From: an uncultured Flavobacteriaceae bacterium
GTDB lineage: Bacteria > Bacteroidota > Bacteroidia > Flavobacteriales > Flavobacteriaceae
DNA: 64,000 nt
Assembly (NCBI GenBank): GCA_938029725.1
Contig: CALHGE010000002.1
Location: 124,001-188,000 of the forward strand
Reading direction: 5' to 3'
Shown here: piece after piece, positions 33,402-41,314 of the stretch
Layout: every line of letters starts with the position of its first letter
Numbering within the stretch: position 1 is the stretch's first letter
Made by a program: the position numbers and the translations under genes
Notes under the pieces: generated by a model
The model's database searches: none
Seen by the model: only the letters and a program-made list of their open reading frames with translations
What the model was told of the DNA's origin: nothing

Positions 33402-34742
33402 TTGCGTAAAAGAAGCTTGTATATTACTTTGTTTTTTTGTTGTCTTTCATTTCTTATGTCAGCGCAAAATTTTGATTTACCCGATAGCCAGAAATATCAA
33501 AAAATCAAGTTTCAACTGATTAACAATGTGATGGTTATTCCTTTGGAGGTAAATGGCACCCAGCTTTCGTTTATTCTAGACTCCGGAGTAAGCACGCCTT
33601 TGCTCTTTAACCTGACTGAGCAAGATTCTATTCAAATCAACAAGGTTTCTGAAGTTACGATTCGTGGACTAGGAGAAGGAGAACCTATACAAGCCTTGAG
33701 TTCGCGAAATAATGTATTCCGACTGGGGTCTGTGATTAACCCGAATCAAGAACTGTACGTCATTTTAGACGAATCTCTTAATTTTTCGCCTTCTTTGGGC
33801 GTTCCAGTTCATGGTATCATAGGTTATGATTTGTTTCGTGACTTTGTGGTTGAGGTGAACTACAACGCACAGCATATAAAGTTTCACAACCCTGAGCTGT
33901 ATAGCGAGAAACGGCATAAGAAAAGCCAAACACTTTCTATAGCTATACGAAATAAGAAGGCCTATGTTGACGGTATTGTTGTTCTCAATGATGCTAAAGA
34001 AGTGCCTGTTCGTATGCTTTTAGATACCGGTAGTAGTGATGCTATTTGGCTCTTTGAAAATCATGATATAGGCATACCTGATAAGAATTATGATGATTTT
34101 CTCGGTAGGGGGCTAGGCGGAGATATATTCGGAAAACGGACGAAAGTTCGCAGTATCAAAATTGGTGATTTTGTCATTGAAGATGCTAAAACAGCTTTTC
34201 CAGATCAAGCATCCTTTAGCGGTATTCAGAATCTAGGAAATAGAAACGGAAGCTTAGGTGGTGAAGTTTTGAAGCGTTTTAATTTCGTTTTTGATTATAG
34301 AAATAGTAAAATCACACTCCGTAAAAATAGAAATTTTAAGACACCTTTTCAGTACAATCTTAGCGGAATAGACCTGCAGCACAATGGTTTGAGGTACCTT
34401 ACCGAGAGTATTTCAGGGCCAAATGGTGTCATTAAAGAAAACCAATCAAAGACCTATGGAAATGTTCAAATTCTTATGGAAAACCAAACGCGGCTGAGTT
34501 TGGTTCCTGAAATAATAGTTTCAGGCATACGCGCTGGTAGCCCAGCAGAAGACGCCGGTTTAGAGGAAGGAGATGTCATTCTTGCCGTAAATGGTAAAAG
34601 TGTGCACTCGTATAAACTGCAGCAAATACTTCAAATGTTAAATGAAAAAAAAGGAAAACGGGTTCGTGTACTTATTGAACGTGCCGATGCTGATAAGCTC
34701 TTTACCTTTGTTCTCAAAGATGTGTTCAAGGATAAGCCTTGA
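33402..34742 (+). CDS. Secreted retropepsin-like aspartyl protease with PDZ domain
   Basis: 446 residues from a TTG start, which is needed to include the signal peptide (about 1-22, ending SAQ). Two aspartyl-protease half-domains follow with the active-site motifs FILDSGVST (about residue 60) and MLLDTGSSD (about 207), i.e. an internal pair on one chain. A PDZ domain occupies about 365-440 (GIRAGSPAEDAGLEEGDVILAVNGKSV). It is presumably periplasmic or surface-exposed, acting on peptides or as a chaperone-like protease. Families of this type are common in flavobacteria, with unknown substrates. It is followed by the terminator region shared with the convergent DUF1573 gene. Confidence 0.88.
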   Translation: MRKRSLYITLFFCCLSFLMSAQNFDLPDSQKYQKIKFQLINNVMVIPLEVNGTQLSFILDSGVSTPLLFNLTEQDSIQINKVSEVTIRGLGEGEPIQALSSRNNVFRLGSVINPNQELYVILDESLNFSPSLGVPVHGIIGYDLFRDFVVEVNYNAQHIKFHNPELYSEKRHKKSQTLSIAIRNKKAYVDGIVVLNDAKEVPVRMLLDTGSSDAIWLFENHDIGIPDKNYDDFLGRGLGGDIFGKRTKVRSIKIGDFVIEDAKTAFPDQASFSGIQNLGNRNGSLGGEVLKRFNFVFDYRNSKITLRKNRNFKTPFQYNLSGIDLQHNGLRYLTESISGPNGVIKENQSKTYGNVQILMENQTRLSLVPEIIVSGIRAGSPAEDAGLEEGDVILAVNGKSVHSYKLQQILQMLNEKKGKRVRVLIERADADKLFTFVLKDVFKDKP

Positions 34743-34818
34743 TGGTCTACGGTCAAGCCAAAAAGATTTGGTAAAGACCTGCCTTTCGGGTCGGTGCAAA
34801 TATTTTTTAGACACAAAA

Positions 34819-34844
34819 AAACCCCAACAGTGCTGTTGAGGTTT
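34819..34844 (-). terminator. Rho-independent terminator of the DUF1573 gene
   Basis: A 12-bp stem with one mismatch (AAACCCCAACAG with CTGTTGAGGTTT) and a short loop. On the minus strand it is followed by TTTTTTG. It also sits after the convergent protease gene. Confidence 0.85.
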
Positions 34845-34867
34845 CTATAGGTATAACTGAATTCAGA

Positions 34868-35257
34868 TTACTTTCCGTCCGCAGCTTTAATTTCTCCTTT
34901 AATTTTCAAAACCTTTGTTGGCGTATCTGCATTAGAAATAACCGTAATGGCTTTTCTAATTGGGCCTACTCTGTTGGTGTCATATTTCACAGAAATTTCA
35001 CCAGTTTTACCAGGTAAAATTGGTCCTTCAGGTTTCTTCGGAATTGTACATCCACAACTAGAGCTTACTTTGCTAATAATTAATGGAGCAGTGCCAGTAT
35101 TAGTAAATTCGAATATACGAACGCCATCAGCGCCTTTAACTATTTCACCATAATCTACAGTCTCCGTTTTAAATTCAATTTTTGCCGCCGCATCTTGTGC
35201 AGTCATTGTAAATCCAAGTAGGCCGACAAATAATACGAGTACTATTTTTTTCATCAT
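34868..35257 (-). CDS. DUF1573 family secreted protein
   Basis: 129 residues with a signal peptide (2-20). The mature part is a single Ig-like/ASH-type beta-sandwich: FKTETVDYGEIVKGADGVRIFEFTNTGTAPLIISKVSSSCGCTIPKKP, with the typical CGC pair, then the PGKTGEISVKYDTNR strand and IKGE ending. The family is abundant in Bacteroidota and probably periplasmic; its job is not known. Its promoter is the best-matched in the window (35278-35308), and a terminator follows. Confidence 0.9.
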   Translation of the reverse strand: MMKKIVLVLFVGLLGFTMTAQDAAAKIEFKTETVDYGEIVKGADGVRIFEFTNTGTAPLIISKVSSSCGCTIPKKPEGPILPGKTGEISVKYDTNRVGPIRKAITVISNADTPTKVLKIKGEIKAADGK

Positions 35258-35277
35258 TTTTTGTTTTGGGTGAATTT

Positions 35278-35308
35278 CAAAAGTAAATGTTTTTAATGAA
35301 CCTCCAAA
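35278..35308 (-). promoter_or_regulatory. Complete -33/-7 promoter for the DUF1573 gene
   Basis: On the minus strand: TTTG (35305-35308), a spacer of 19 bp, then TACTTTTG (35278-35285). This is an exact match to the Bacteroidota housekeeping promoter in both elements and spacing, 20 bp upstream of the ATG. Confidence 0.8.
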
Positions 35309-35324
35309 ATTCTTTTGTTATATA

Positions 35325-35334
35325 CTAACGTTAG
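35325..35334. promoter_or_regulatory. 10-bp palindrome in the DUF1573/valS gap
   Basis: CTAACGTTAG equals its reverse complement. It is 20 bp upstream of the DUF1573 -33 element and could bind a dimeric regulator. Low weight. Confidence 0.25.
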
Positions 35335-35402
35335 CTATTTTTGTTTCGTATTTGATTTTTGATAAAAAAAGAACAAATACACTAATTTAACAAACGCCTT
35401 TT

Positions 35403-35423
35403 GTGGTACTTCTTTAGTACCGC
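35403..35423 (+). promoter_or_regulatory. Leader hairpin upstream of valS
   Basis: GTGGTAC (35403-35409) pairs with GTACCGC (35417-35423) with one G-T wobble and a 7-nt loop, 29 bp before the valS ATG. It might be in the mRNA leader. No T-box consensus is visible. Confidence 0.3.
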
Positions 35424-35452
35424 CAACAGTAAGACAAAAACCGTTCCAAAAA

Positions 35453-38083
35453 ATGGATATCCCTTCAAAATATGACCCTCAAAATGCTGAAAATCGCTGG
35501 TATGACTACTGGATAGAGCATAAGTATTTTCATTCTACTCCTGATGATCGTGAGCCGTATACTATTGTAATACCGCCGCCAAATGTGACGGGTATCTTGC
35601 ATATGGGGCATATGTTGAACAATACCATTCAAGATCTTTTAACGCGCAGAGCCCGTATGATGGGTAAAAATGCCTGTTGGGTGCCTGGTATGGACCATGC
35701 TTCAATTGCTACAGAGGCTAAAGTTGTTGCCAAGTTGAAGGAAGAAGGTATCAATAAATCGGATTTGACCAGAGATGAGTTTCTAAAGCACGCTTGGGAG
35801 TGGACCGATACCTACGGTGGTGTAATCTTAGATCAGTTGAAAAAATTAGGCTGTTCTTGTGATTGGGACCGGACTGCTTTTACCATGGATGAAGAGCGCT
35901 ATGCAAGTGTTATCAAGGTTTTTGTTGATTTATTCAATAAAGGTCAGATTTACAGAGGATATCGCATGGTAAATTGGGATCCTGAGGCCCAAACCACACT
36001 TTCCGATGAGGAAGTGATTTATGAAGAAAAACAAGGGCTATTATACTACCTGGAATACCAAATTGAAGGTTCTGACGAAAAAGTAACTATTGCTACAACA
36101 AGGCCAGAAACGATATTGGGTGATACCGCTATCTGTATCAACCCAAACGATGAACGTTTTCAGCATTTGAAAGGAAAAAAAGCGATTGTTCCTTTATGTC
36201 ATAGAACGATTCCTATAATCGAGGATGATTATGTAGATATTGAATTTGGTACAGGGTGTTTAAAAGTTACGCCTGCGCACGATATCAATGATAAAGCTCT
36301 AGGTGAAAAACACAAGCTAGAAACGATCGATATCTTCAATGCAGATGCGACATTAAATTCTTTCGGTATGCATTATGAAGGAAAAGACCGTTTTGTGGTT
36401 CGAAAGGAAATTTCCAAAGAATTGGAAGAAAAAGGGGTTTTGGTAAAGACGGAGCAGTACATGAATAATGTAGGTACTTCAGAACGGACTAAAGCAGTTA
36501 TTGAACCACGCCTGTCTGATCAATGGTTCTTGAGGATGGAAGATTTGGTAAAGCCTGCTATCAATGGTGTGTTGGATACTGATGATATTAAGTTTTTTCC
36601 TAAAAAGTTCGAAAACACCTATCGCCATTGGATGGAAAACATTCGTGATTGGAATATTTCGCGACAACTTTGGTGGGGTCAACAAATTCCCGCGTACTTT
36701 TTTGGCGATGGGCAAGATGATTTCGTAGTAGCGGAAAGTATCGATGAAGCCTTAGCTTTAGCTAAAGTAAAATCGAACAACCAACAACTGACAACTGACG
36801 ACTTAAGACAAGATGAAGATGTTTTAGATACCTGGTTCTCCTCATGGCTATGGCCGATAAGTGTTTTTGGCGGAATTACAGATCCTGATAATGAAGAAAT
36901 AAACTATTACTACCCGACCAATGATTTGGTAACAGGTCCTGATATTCTATTTTTCTGGGTAGCCCGTATGGTTATCTCGGGCTATGAATATAGAGACGAA
37001 AGACCTTTTGAAAATGTTTATTTCACGGGCTTAGTTCGTGACAAACAACGTCGTAAAATGTCAAAGTCCTTAGGAAATTCTCCAGATGCCCTAGAATTGA
37101 TGAAAGAATACGGCGCAGACGGTGTACGAGTAGGAATGTTGTTATGTTCTGCCGCAGGGAATGATTTGATGTTTGATGAAGATTTATGTCAGCAGGGTAA
37201 GAACTTCGCCAATAAAATTTGGAACGGTTTTCGATTGGTAAAAGGATGGGAGGTAGCTGATTTACCGCAACCAGAAGCATCAAAAAAAGGAATCGCATGG
37301 TACCAGTCTAAGTTCAATCAGACCTTGGTTGAAATCGAAGACCATTTTAGTAAATACCGCATTTCAGACGCTTTAATGTCTATATATAAATTAGTGTGGG
37401 ATGATTATAGTTCCTCTTTGTTGGAAATCATCAAACCCGCTTACCAGCAGCCGATTGATAAGAAAACATTTGATGAAGTAATACAGGTATTCGAGCAAAA
37501 CCTAAAACTGCTGCACCCATTTATGCCGTTCTTAACAGAAGAAGTTTGGCAGCATATCGCAGAGCGAACTCCAGAACAAGCCTTAGTGATAGCTGAATGG
37601 CCAAAGTTTGATGTGATCGATAGCGATTTAATTGAAGGCTATGAATTTGCTGATGCCGTTATATCTGGCATTCGAACGATTCGTAAAGAAAAGAACATTC
37701 CTATGAAAGAAGCATTGGAAGTTTTGGTGTTAAACGAAGGTAAGGTATCAACCGATTGGGATGCTGTAATTCGCAAATTGACAAACGTTTCTGAAATCTC
37801 TTATATAGCTGCTGCTGTTGATGGTGCCTTGTCGTTTCGAGTAAAATCGAACGAATACTTCATTCCTATCAGTGGCGCAATTGATGTAGAAGCTGAAATA
37901 GCTAAAATTCAAGACGAGTTGAAATACACCAAAGGCTTTTTAGTCTCAGTGCAAAAGAAACTTTCGAATGAGCGGTTTGTGAACAATGCACCAGAGCAAG
38001 TGATTGCTGGTGAGCGTAAAAAGCAAGCTGATGCCGAAGCAAAAATTGAGACTTTAGAGAAGAGTTTGGCTAGTTTAGGCTAA
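35453..38083 (+). CDS. valS: Valine--tRNA ligase
   Basis: 876 residues. Class I synthetase that charges tRNA-Val. Signatures: HMGH at 50-53 (the HIGH motif), the editing (CP1) domain about 190-350 including TTRPETILGDTA, the KMSKS loop at 535-539 (RRKMSKSLGN), an anticodon-binding helical domain (about 640-800), and a C-terminal coiled coil of about 60 residues (IAKIQDELKYTKGFLVSVQKKL). The active site is DNKQxMSK-type with GADGVR next to it. It stands alone with its own leader. No frameshift or truncation was seen. Confidence 0.97.
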   Translation: MDIPSKYDPQNAENRWYDYWIEHKYFHSTPDDREPYTIVIPPPNVTGILHMGHMLNNTIQDLLTRRARMMGKNACWVPGMDHASIATEAKVVAKLKEEGINKSDLTRDEFLKHAWEWTDTYGGVILDQLKKLGCSCDWDRTAFTMDEERYASVIKVFVDLFNKGQIYRGYRMVNWDPEAQTTLSDEEVIYEEKQGLLYYLEYQIEGSDEKVTIATTRPETILGDTAICINPNDERFQHLKGKKAIVPLCHRTIPIIEDDYVDIEFGTGCLKVTPAHDINDKALGEKHKLETIDIFNADATLNSFGMHYEGKDRFVVRKEISKELEEKGVLVKTEQYMNNVGTSERTKAVIEPRLSDQWFLRMEDLVKPAINGVLDTDDIKFFPKKFENTYRHWMENIRDWNISRQLWWGQQIPAYFFGDGQDDFVVAESIDEALALAKVKSNNQQLTTDDLRQDEDVLDTWFSSWLWPISVFGGITDPDNEEINYYYPTNDLVTGPDILFFWVARMVISGYEYRDERPFENVYFTGLVRDKQRRKMSKSLGNSPDALELMKEYGADGVRVGMLLCSAAGNDLMFDEDLCQQGKNFANKIWNGFRLVKGWEVADLPQPEASKKGIAWYQSKFNQTLVEIEDHFSKYRISDALMSIYKLVWDDYSSSLLEIIKPAYQQPIDKKTFDEVIQVFEQNLKLLHPFMPFLTEEVWQHIAERTPEQALVIAEWPKFDVIDSDLIEGYEFADAVISGIRTIRKEKNIPMKEALEVLVLNEGKVSTDWDAVIRKLTNVSEISYIAAAVDGALSFRVKSNEYFIPISGAIDVEAEIAKIQDELKYTKGFLVSVQKKLSNERFVNNAPEQVIAGERKKQADAEAKIETLEKSLASLG

Positions 38084-38302
38084 GAAATATTTTATAATTT
38101 AATATGAAGTAGTGCTTGTGCTATATTAGGTTTAAGAAATCAAATACCTAAAGAAGAACCTGTTCAATTTCATATTTAAATCGAGCTGGCTTTTGATTCA
38201 AACAGAGCGAATAGTGATTGTAAGTACCAGCGGTAGTCAGCGGCAAGTATAGGTCTAGTCACGCGTAAGCCCAGAAACCAAAAAAATGTTTATTTTAGTC
38301 GT

Positions 38303-38491
38303 ATGAATATCAAAAAAATACTCGGTTTAGTACTTACCTTATTAGGTATTGGCGGCTTAATTTATACCGCTATTTTATATGTGAACGGCACTGGTGAGTT
38401 CAAAATACTCGCTGTGTATGGAATTCTAGGCGCTATTTTCTTCTTTTCAGGCATGGGTTTGATCAAGCGCCTCGGTAGTTCTGATGAGTAG
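38303..38491 (+). CDS. Small two-helix membrane protein
   Basis: 62 residues with two hydrophobic helices (about 4-26 and 34-54) and a basic N-terminus (MNIKKI). Glycine-rich helix faces (GIGGLIYTAI, GILGAIFFFSGMGLI) suggest helix packing. Conserved small proteins like this occur in Bacteroidota, but I cannot name the family. It lies 79 bp upstream of the thioesterase gene and may share its transcript. Confidence 0.7.
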   Translation: MNIKKILGLVLTLLGIGGLIYTAILYVNGTGEFKILAVYGILGAIFFFSGMGLIKRLGSSDE

Positions 38492-38569
38492 GTCTTTTTT
38501 TGTTAATACAAAGATTTTTTTATAAGGTAGTACCTCTTATTTTGCACTACATATTCTAAAAAGACAGCA

Positions 38570-38980
38570 ATGAAAAAAGAAGGTTTTGAGGCTCTTTTTA
38601 GAACCAGTCCATTTTTAGATACCAATGGCCCCTTTTATCAAAAAAAGGAAAAAGGTAAATTAATAGTAGGTCTGCGAGTTTTAGATAAGCATGTTAACGG
38701 TCGTGGTTATGCTCATGCGGGTATATTGATGACACTTGTTGATATTGCTATTGGCTACCATGCTGCTTTTAGTGAAAACCCTCCTTTAAATTTAGTGACC
38801 ATCAGTTTGAATACTGATTTTATGAGTTCAGCGAAATTAGGCGATTGGTTAGAAGCACATGTGGTGGTGTCAAAAAAAGGGAGAACGCTATTGTATGCTA
38901 GTGCAACTATTGTAAAAGATGAGGTAAAAGTACTTCGCTCTAGTGCAATTTATAGTATCGTAGCTCATAAAAGCAAATAG
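38570..38980 (+). CDS. PaaI/YdiI-type hotdog thioesterase
   Basis: 136 residues with the hotdog fold layout: a short helix, then the catalytic region HVNGRGYAHAGILMTLVDIAIGYHAAF, where the GxxHGG-like and D/ExxxG pattern is HAGILMTLVD, followed by paired strands (LNLVTISLNTDFMSSA and LLYASATIV). It would hydrolyse acyl- or aryl-CoA thioesters in the cytosol, forming dimers or tetramers. The exact substrate is unknown. It is 4 bp from the next acetyltransferase gene, suggesting an operon. Confidence 0.88.
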   Translation: MKKEGFEALFRTSPFLDTNGPFYQKKEKGKLIVGLRVLDKHVNGRGYAHAGILMTLVDIAIGYHAAFSENPPLNLVTISLNTDFMSSAKLGDWLEAHVVVSKKGRTLLYASATIVKDEVKVLRSSAIYSIVAHKSK

Positions 38981-38984
38981 AAGT

Positions 38985-39503
38985 ATGAATATCCAATTGA
39001 GTATTGCACAAGACATCGATGAAATCTTTCGCCTTTATGGTGCCGCGACTGCCTATCAGAAAACTATTTTTCCTGAAAATACTTGGCCTAGTTTTGAACG
39101 AAAACTCGTGGAAACCGAAATTCAAGAACAGCGGCAGTTTAAGCTCGTCATTGATGATCAGATTGCCTGTGTTTGGGCGCTTACTTTTAGCGATCCTCAA
39201 ATCTGGGAAGAGCGTGATAAAGACCCTTCTATCTATATCCATAGAATAGCAACAAACCCTGATTTTAGAGGGCAGAACTTTGTGACTAAAATTGTAGAAT
39301 GGGCTAGGGGATATGCGAAATCTCATCAAAAAAAATTCATCCGTTTAGATACCTGTGGCGATAATCAAAAATTGATAAAGCACTACACGGGTTGTGGGTT
39401 TAATTTTTTGGGAATTGTAAGATTAGAGCGTGCCGATGAGCTACCTAGTCATTATGAAGATGCAGAGGTATGCCTTTTTGAGATACAATTGGTAGCACTG
39501 TGA
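38985..39503 (+). CDS. GNAT family N-acetyltransferase
   Basis: 172 residues. The acetyl-CoA motif is NPDFRGQNFVTKIVEWARGYAKSH (about 89-112) with the RGQxxx P-loop analogue, followed by FIRLDTCGDNQKLIKHYTGCGFNFLG, the motif B region with the conserved tyrosine. The N-terminus has about 80 residues with a PSFERKLVET helix. Substrate unknown. It follows the thioesterase gene by 4 bp. Its stop codon overlaps the start of the degraded region that follows. Confidence 0.85.
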   Translation: MNIQLSIAQDIDEIFRLYGAATAYQKTIFPENTWPSFERKLVETEIQEQRQFKLVIDDQIACVWALTFSDPQIWEERDKDPSIYIHRIATNPDFRGQNFVTKIVEWARGYAKSHQKKFIRLDTCGDNQKLIKHYTGCGFNFLGIVRLERADELPSHYEDAEVCLFEIQLVAL

Positions 39504-39622
39504 TAGATGATATTAAACAAGTTGCACAAATACGAGACGTTCCTAAGGGAGCTATTTTGGTTCGTGAGGGTGAGTATTCATACGAGCAATATTATATTGC
39601 GAAAGGTGGCGCTGTAGCCTGA
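39500..39622 (+). pseudogene. Truncated Crp/Fnr-type cyclic-nucleotide-binding domain
   Basis: A 40-codon frame that begins at a GTG overlapping the GNAT stop. The text VPKGAILVREGEYSYEQYYIAKGG is the first half of a cNMP-binding beta-roll as in Crp/Fnr family regulators. The frame then ends in TGA (39620-39622) and the rest of the sensor and the DNA-binding domain are missing. Downstream DNA instead belongs to an oxidoreductase. A deletion joining two genes is the simplest explanation. It is not expected to be functional. Confidence 0.75.
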
Positions 39623-40016
39623 TTTATTAAAAGCGCAGGAAAGTATAAAGTGGGCAGAACATATAGTTTGGATTTACCCGGTGTGGTGGGGTTCGGTTCC
39701 TGCAATTATGAAAGGTTTTTTAGATCGCGTTTTACTACCCGGATTTGCCTTTAAAAAAAAGGGATGGTTCCGTTTGGTGGGATGCATATTTAAATGGGAA
39801 AACCTCCCGAATCATTTGTACTATGGATCAGCCTTCTTGGTACTACAGATAGATCAACGGGCAGCCTAGTCACATTGCAATGAAAAAGCAGACTATGCAT
39901 TTATTGGAATTAAAAAAGTTCGTATCAGCGCTATTGGTCCCTTGCGATTTTCAAATGAGGAATTTAGAAAAAAATGCTTAGATAAGGTCGAACGATTGGG
40001 TTTTAAAAATAAATAG
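39615..40016 (+). pseudogene. Decayed NAD(P)H oxidoreductase (flavodoxin-fold, KefF/YwrO-like)
   Basis: Across three frames the sequence gives KAQESIKWAEHIVWIYPVWW then PAIMKGFLDRVLLPGFAF, SVWWDAYLNGKTSRIICTMDQPSWYYR, INGQPSHIAMKK and DYAFIGIKKVRISAIGPLR, the middle and end of an NAD(P)H dehydrogenase (quinone)-family protein. It is broken by a one-base shift in an A8G3 run (39753-39763), a nonsense TAG at 39850-39852, and a missing base in an A5 run (39883-39887). The N-terminal half is absent, replaced by the Crp-like fragment. It is clearly non-functional. Confidence 0.9.
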
Positions 40017-40089
40017 TTCAACAGTACAGATAACACTTGAATCTTATCTTTTTAAAGGAATTCCCTATCTTTAGAAAAACAGCGATATC

Positions 40090-40680
40090 ATGAAAAATCT
40101 ATTTCTAGCCACTTTAGTCCTTTCTATCTTTTCAGCCTGCGCACAGGAAGAAAAACCTGAAATTATGCCAAAGGATATTCAAATAAAAACAGCTTTGTTA
40201 CCAGCTCCTGAAGAGAAAAAAGAGGGCGCAATGATATACGGGTATGATGAAGACGGAGAAGTAGTTGTTTTGCGAGAAGGCACTAATGATTTGGTTTGTA
40301 TCGCTGATAACCCCTATAATAAGGGTATTCAAGTTTCCTGTTATTTTAAAGATCTTGACCCGTTTATGGAAAGAGGTCGCCAACTGAAGAAAGACGGCAA
40401 AGAAACTATGGAGATAAGAGAAATGAGGGGTGCTGAAGTAGCAGCAGGAAGCCTTAAAATGCCCAAAGCACCTAGTATGATGTATATTTTTTATGGTAGT
40501 GAAGAGGCCTATGATAAAACAAAGGCAACTTTAGGAGACGGTCAATTTAGATATGTTATCTATACGCCGTTTGCAACTACAGAATCTACAGGCCTGCCTT
40601 TAAAGCCACATGCAAAAGGAATGCCTTGGCTAATGGATCCTGGTACACATCGAGCCCATATTATGGTGGGCCCAAATTAA
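40090..40680 (+). CDS. Lipoprotein of unknown function
   Basis: 196 residues with a lipoprotein signal (MKNLFLATLVLSIFSAC, lipobox FSAC with the cysteine near residue 18). The mature part has a charged middle and one internal cysteine pair region (DLVCIADNPYNKGIQVSCYF). The C-terminus, PHAKGMPWLMDPGTHRAHIMVG, is conserved-looking with three histidines. I do not recognise a domain. Located at 74 bp after a decayed locus and 10-30 bp before a DUF1684 gene, with which it may be co-transcribed. Confidence 0.75.
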   Translation: MKNLFLATLVLSIFSACAQEEKPEIMPKDIQIKTALLPAPEEKKEGAMIYGYDEDGEVVVLREGTNDLVCIADNPYNKGIQVSCYFKDLDPFMERGRQLKKDGKETMEIREMRGAEVAAGSLKMPKAPSMMYIFYGSEEAYDKTKATLGDGQFRYVIYTPFATTESTGLPLKPHAKGMPWLMDPGTHRAHIMVGPN

Positions 40681-40707
40681 TAGCAGAAATTGAGTTATTT
40701 TACAGAC

Positions 40708-41307
40708 ATGAGAAATTTTATTTTATTCTTTATAGTAGGTTTTCACCTATTTGTAAAAGTGAATGCACAAGTTGAAGAAAAATCAGCTGCCGAATTTCAG
40801 CAAGACCTCAATGCGCAATTTAAAGATATTGAAGAATCGCCTTTAAAGAAAAAGGCAAAACGCTTCAAAGGTCATAACTTCTTTCCGATTGATAGTATAT
40901 ACCGTGTTGAAGCAAATTTTGTACGGATGCTGAATGCAATTCCTTTTCAAATGAAAACGACTACAAGTAGGTTGCCAATCTATGAAAAGTATGGTGAAGC
41001 AGTTTTTACTATTCAAGGAGAGGAGTTGCGCTTAGGCATCTTCCAAAGCCACGGTCTTAGAGAGGATGAAGAATATAAAAATCACCTTTTTCTTCCGTTT
41101 ACGGATCTCACTAATGGAGAGGAATCTTATGCTGGAGGTCGGTTTCTTGATTTAGAGATTCCGGAAGGAGATGTTATTATTATAGACTTCAATAAGGCCT
41201 ATAATCCGTATTGTGCTTATAATTCTGATTATTCTTGCCCAATACCACCTGCAGAGAATGATTTAAAAATTAAAATTTTAGCAGGAGTACGAAGCTCTAA
41301 AAACTAA
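40708..41307 (+). CDS. DUF1684 family secreted protein
   Basis: 199 residues from ATG 40708, which starts the signal peptide (about 1-20, ending VNAQ); a TTG at 40690 is in frame but unnecessary. The mature protein has the DUF1684 hallmarks: FFPIDSIYRVEANF, FTIQGEELRLGIFQ, LFLPFTDLTNGEESYAGGRFLDLEIP, and the cysteine-containing FNKAYNPYCAYNSDYSCPIPPAEN. The two cysteines may form a disulfide. Its function is unknown. It ends 7 bp before the sterol-desaturase-family gene, so they are co-transcribed. Confidence 0.85.
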   Translation: MRNFILFFIVGFHLFVKVNAQVEEKSAAEFQQDLNAQFKDIEESPLKKKAKRFKGHNFFPIDSIYRVEANFVRMLNAIPFQMKTTTSRLPIYEKYGEAVFTIQGEELRLGIFQSHGLREDEEYKNHLFLPFTDLTNGEESYAGGRFLDLEIPEGDVIIIDFNKAYNPYCAYNSDYSCPIPPAENDLKIKILAGVRSSKN

Positions 41308-41314
41308 TTACGCG

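Noticed and set aside
36765-36800. Low-complexity stretch (repeated ACAACTGACAACTGAC-like bases) inside valS
   Set aside because: It resembles an interspersed repeat, but it stays in frame and lies in a variable loop just before the conserved RQDEDVLDTWFSSW block, so it is probably chance.
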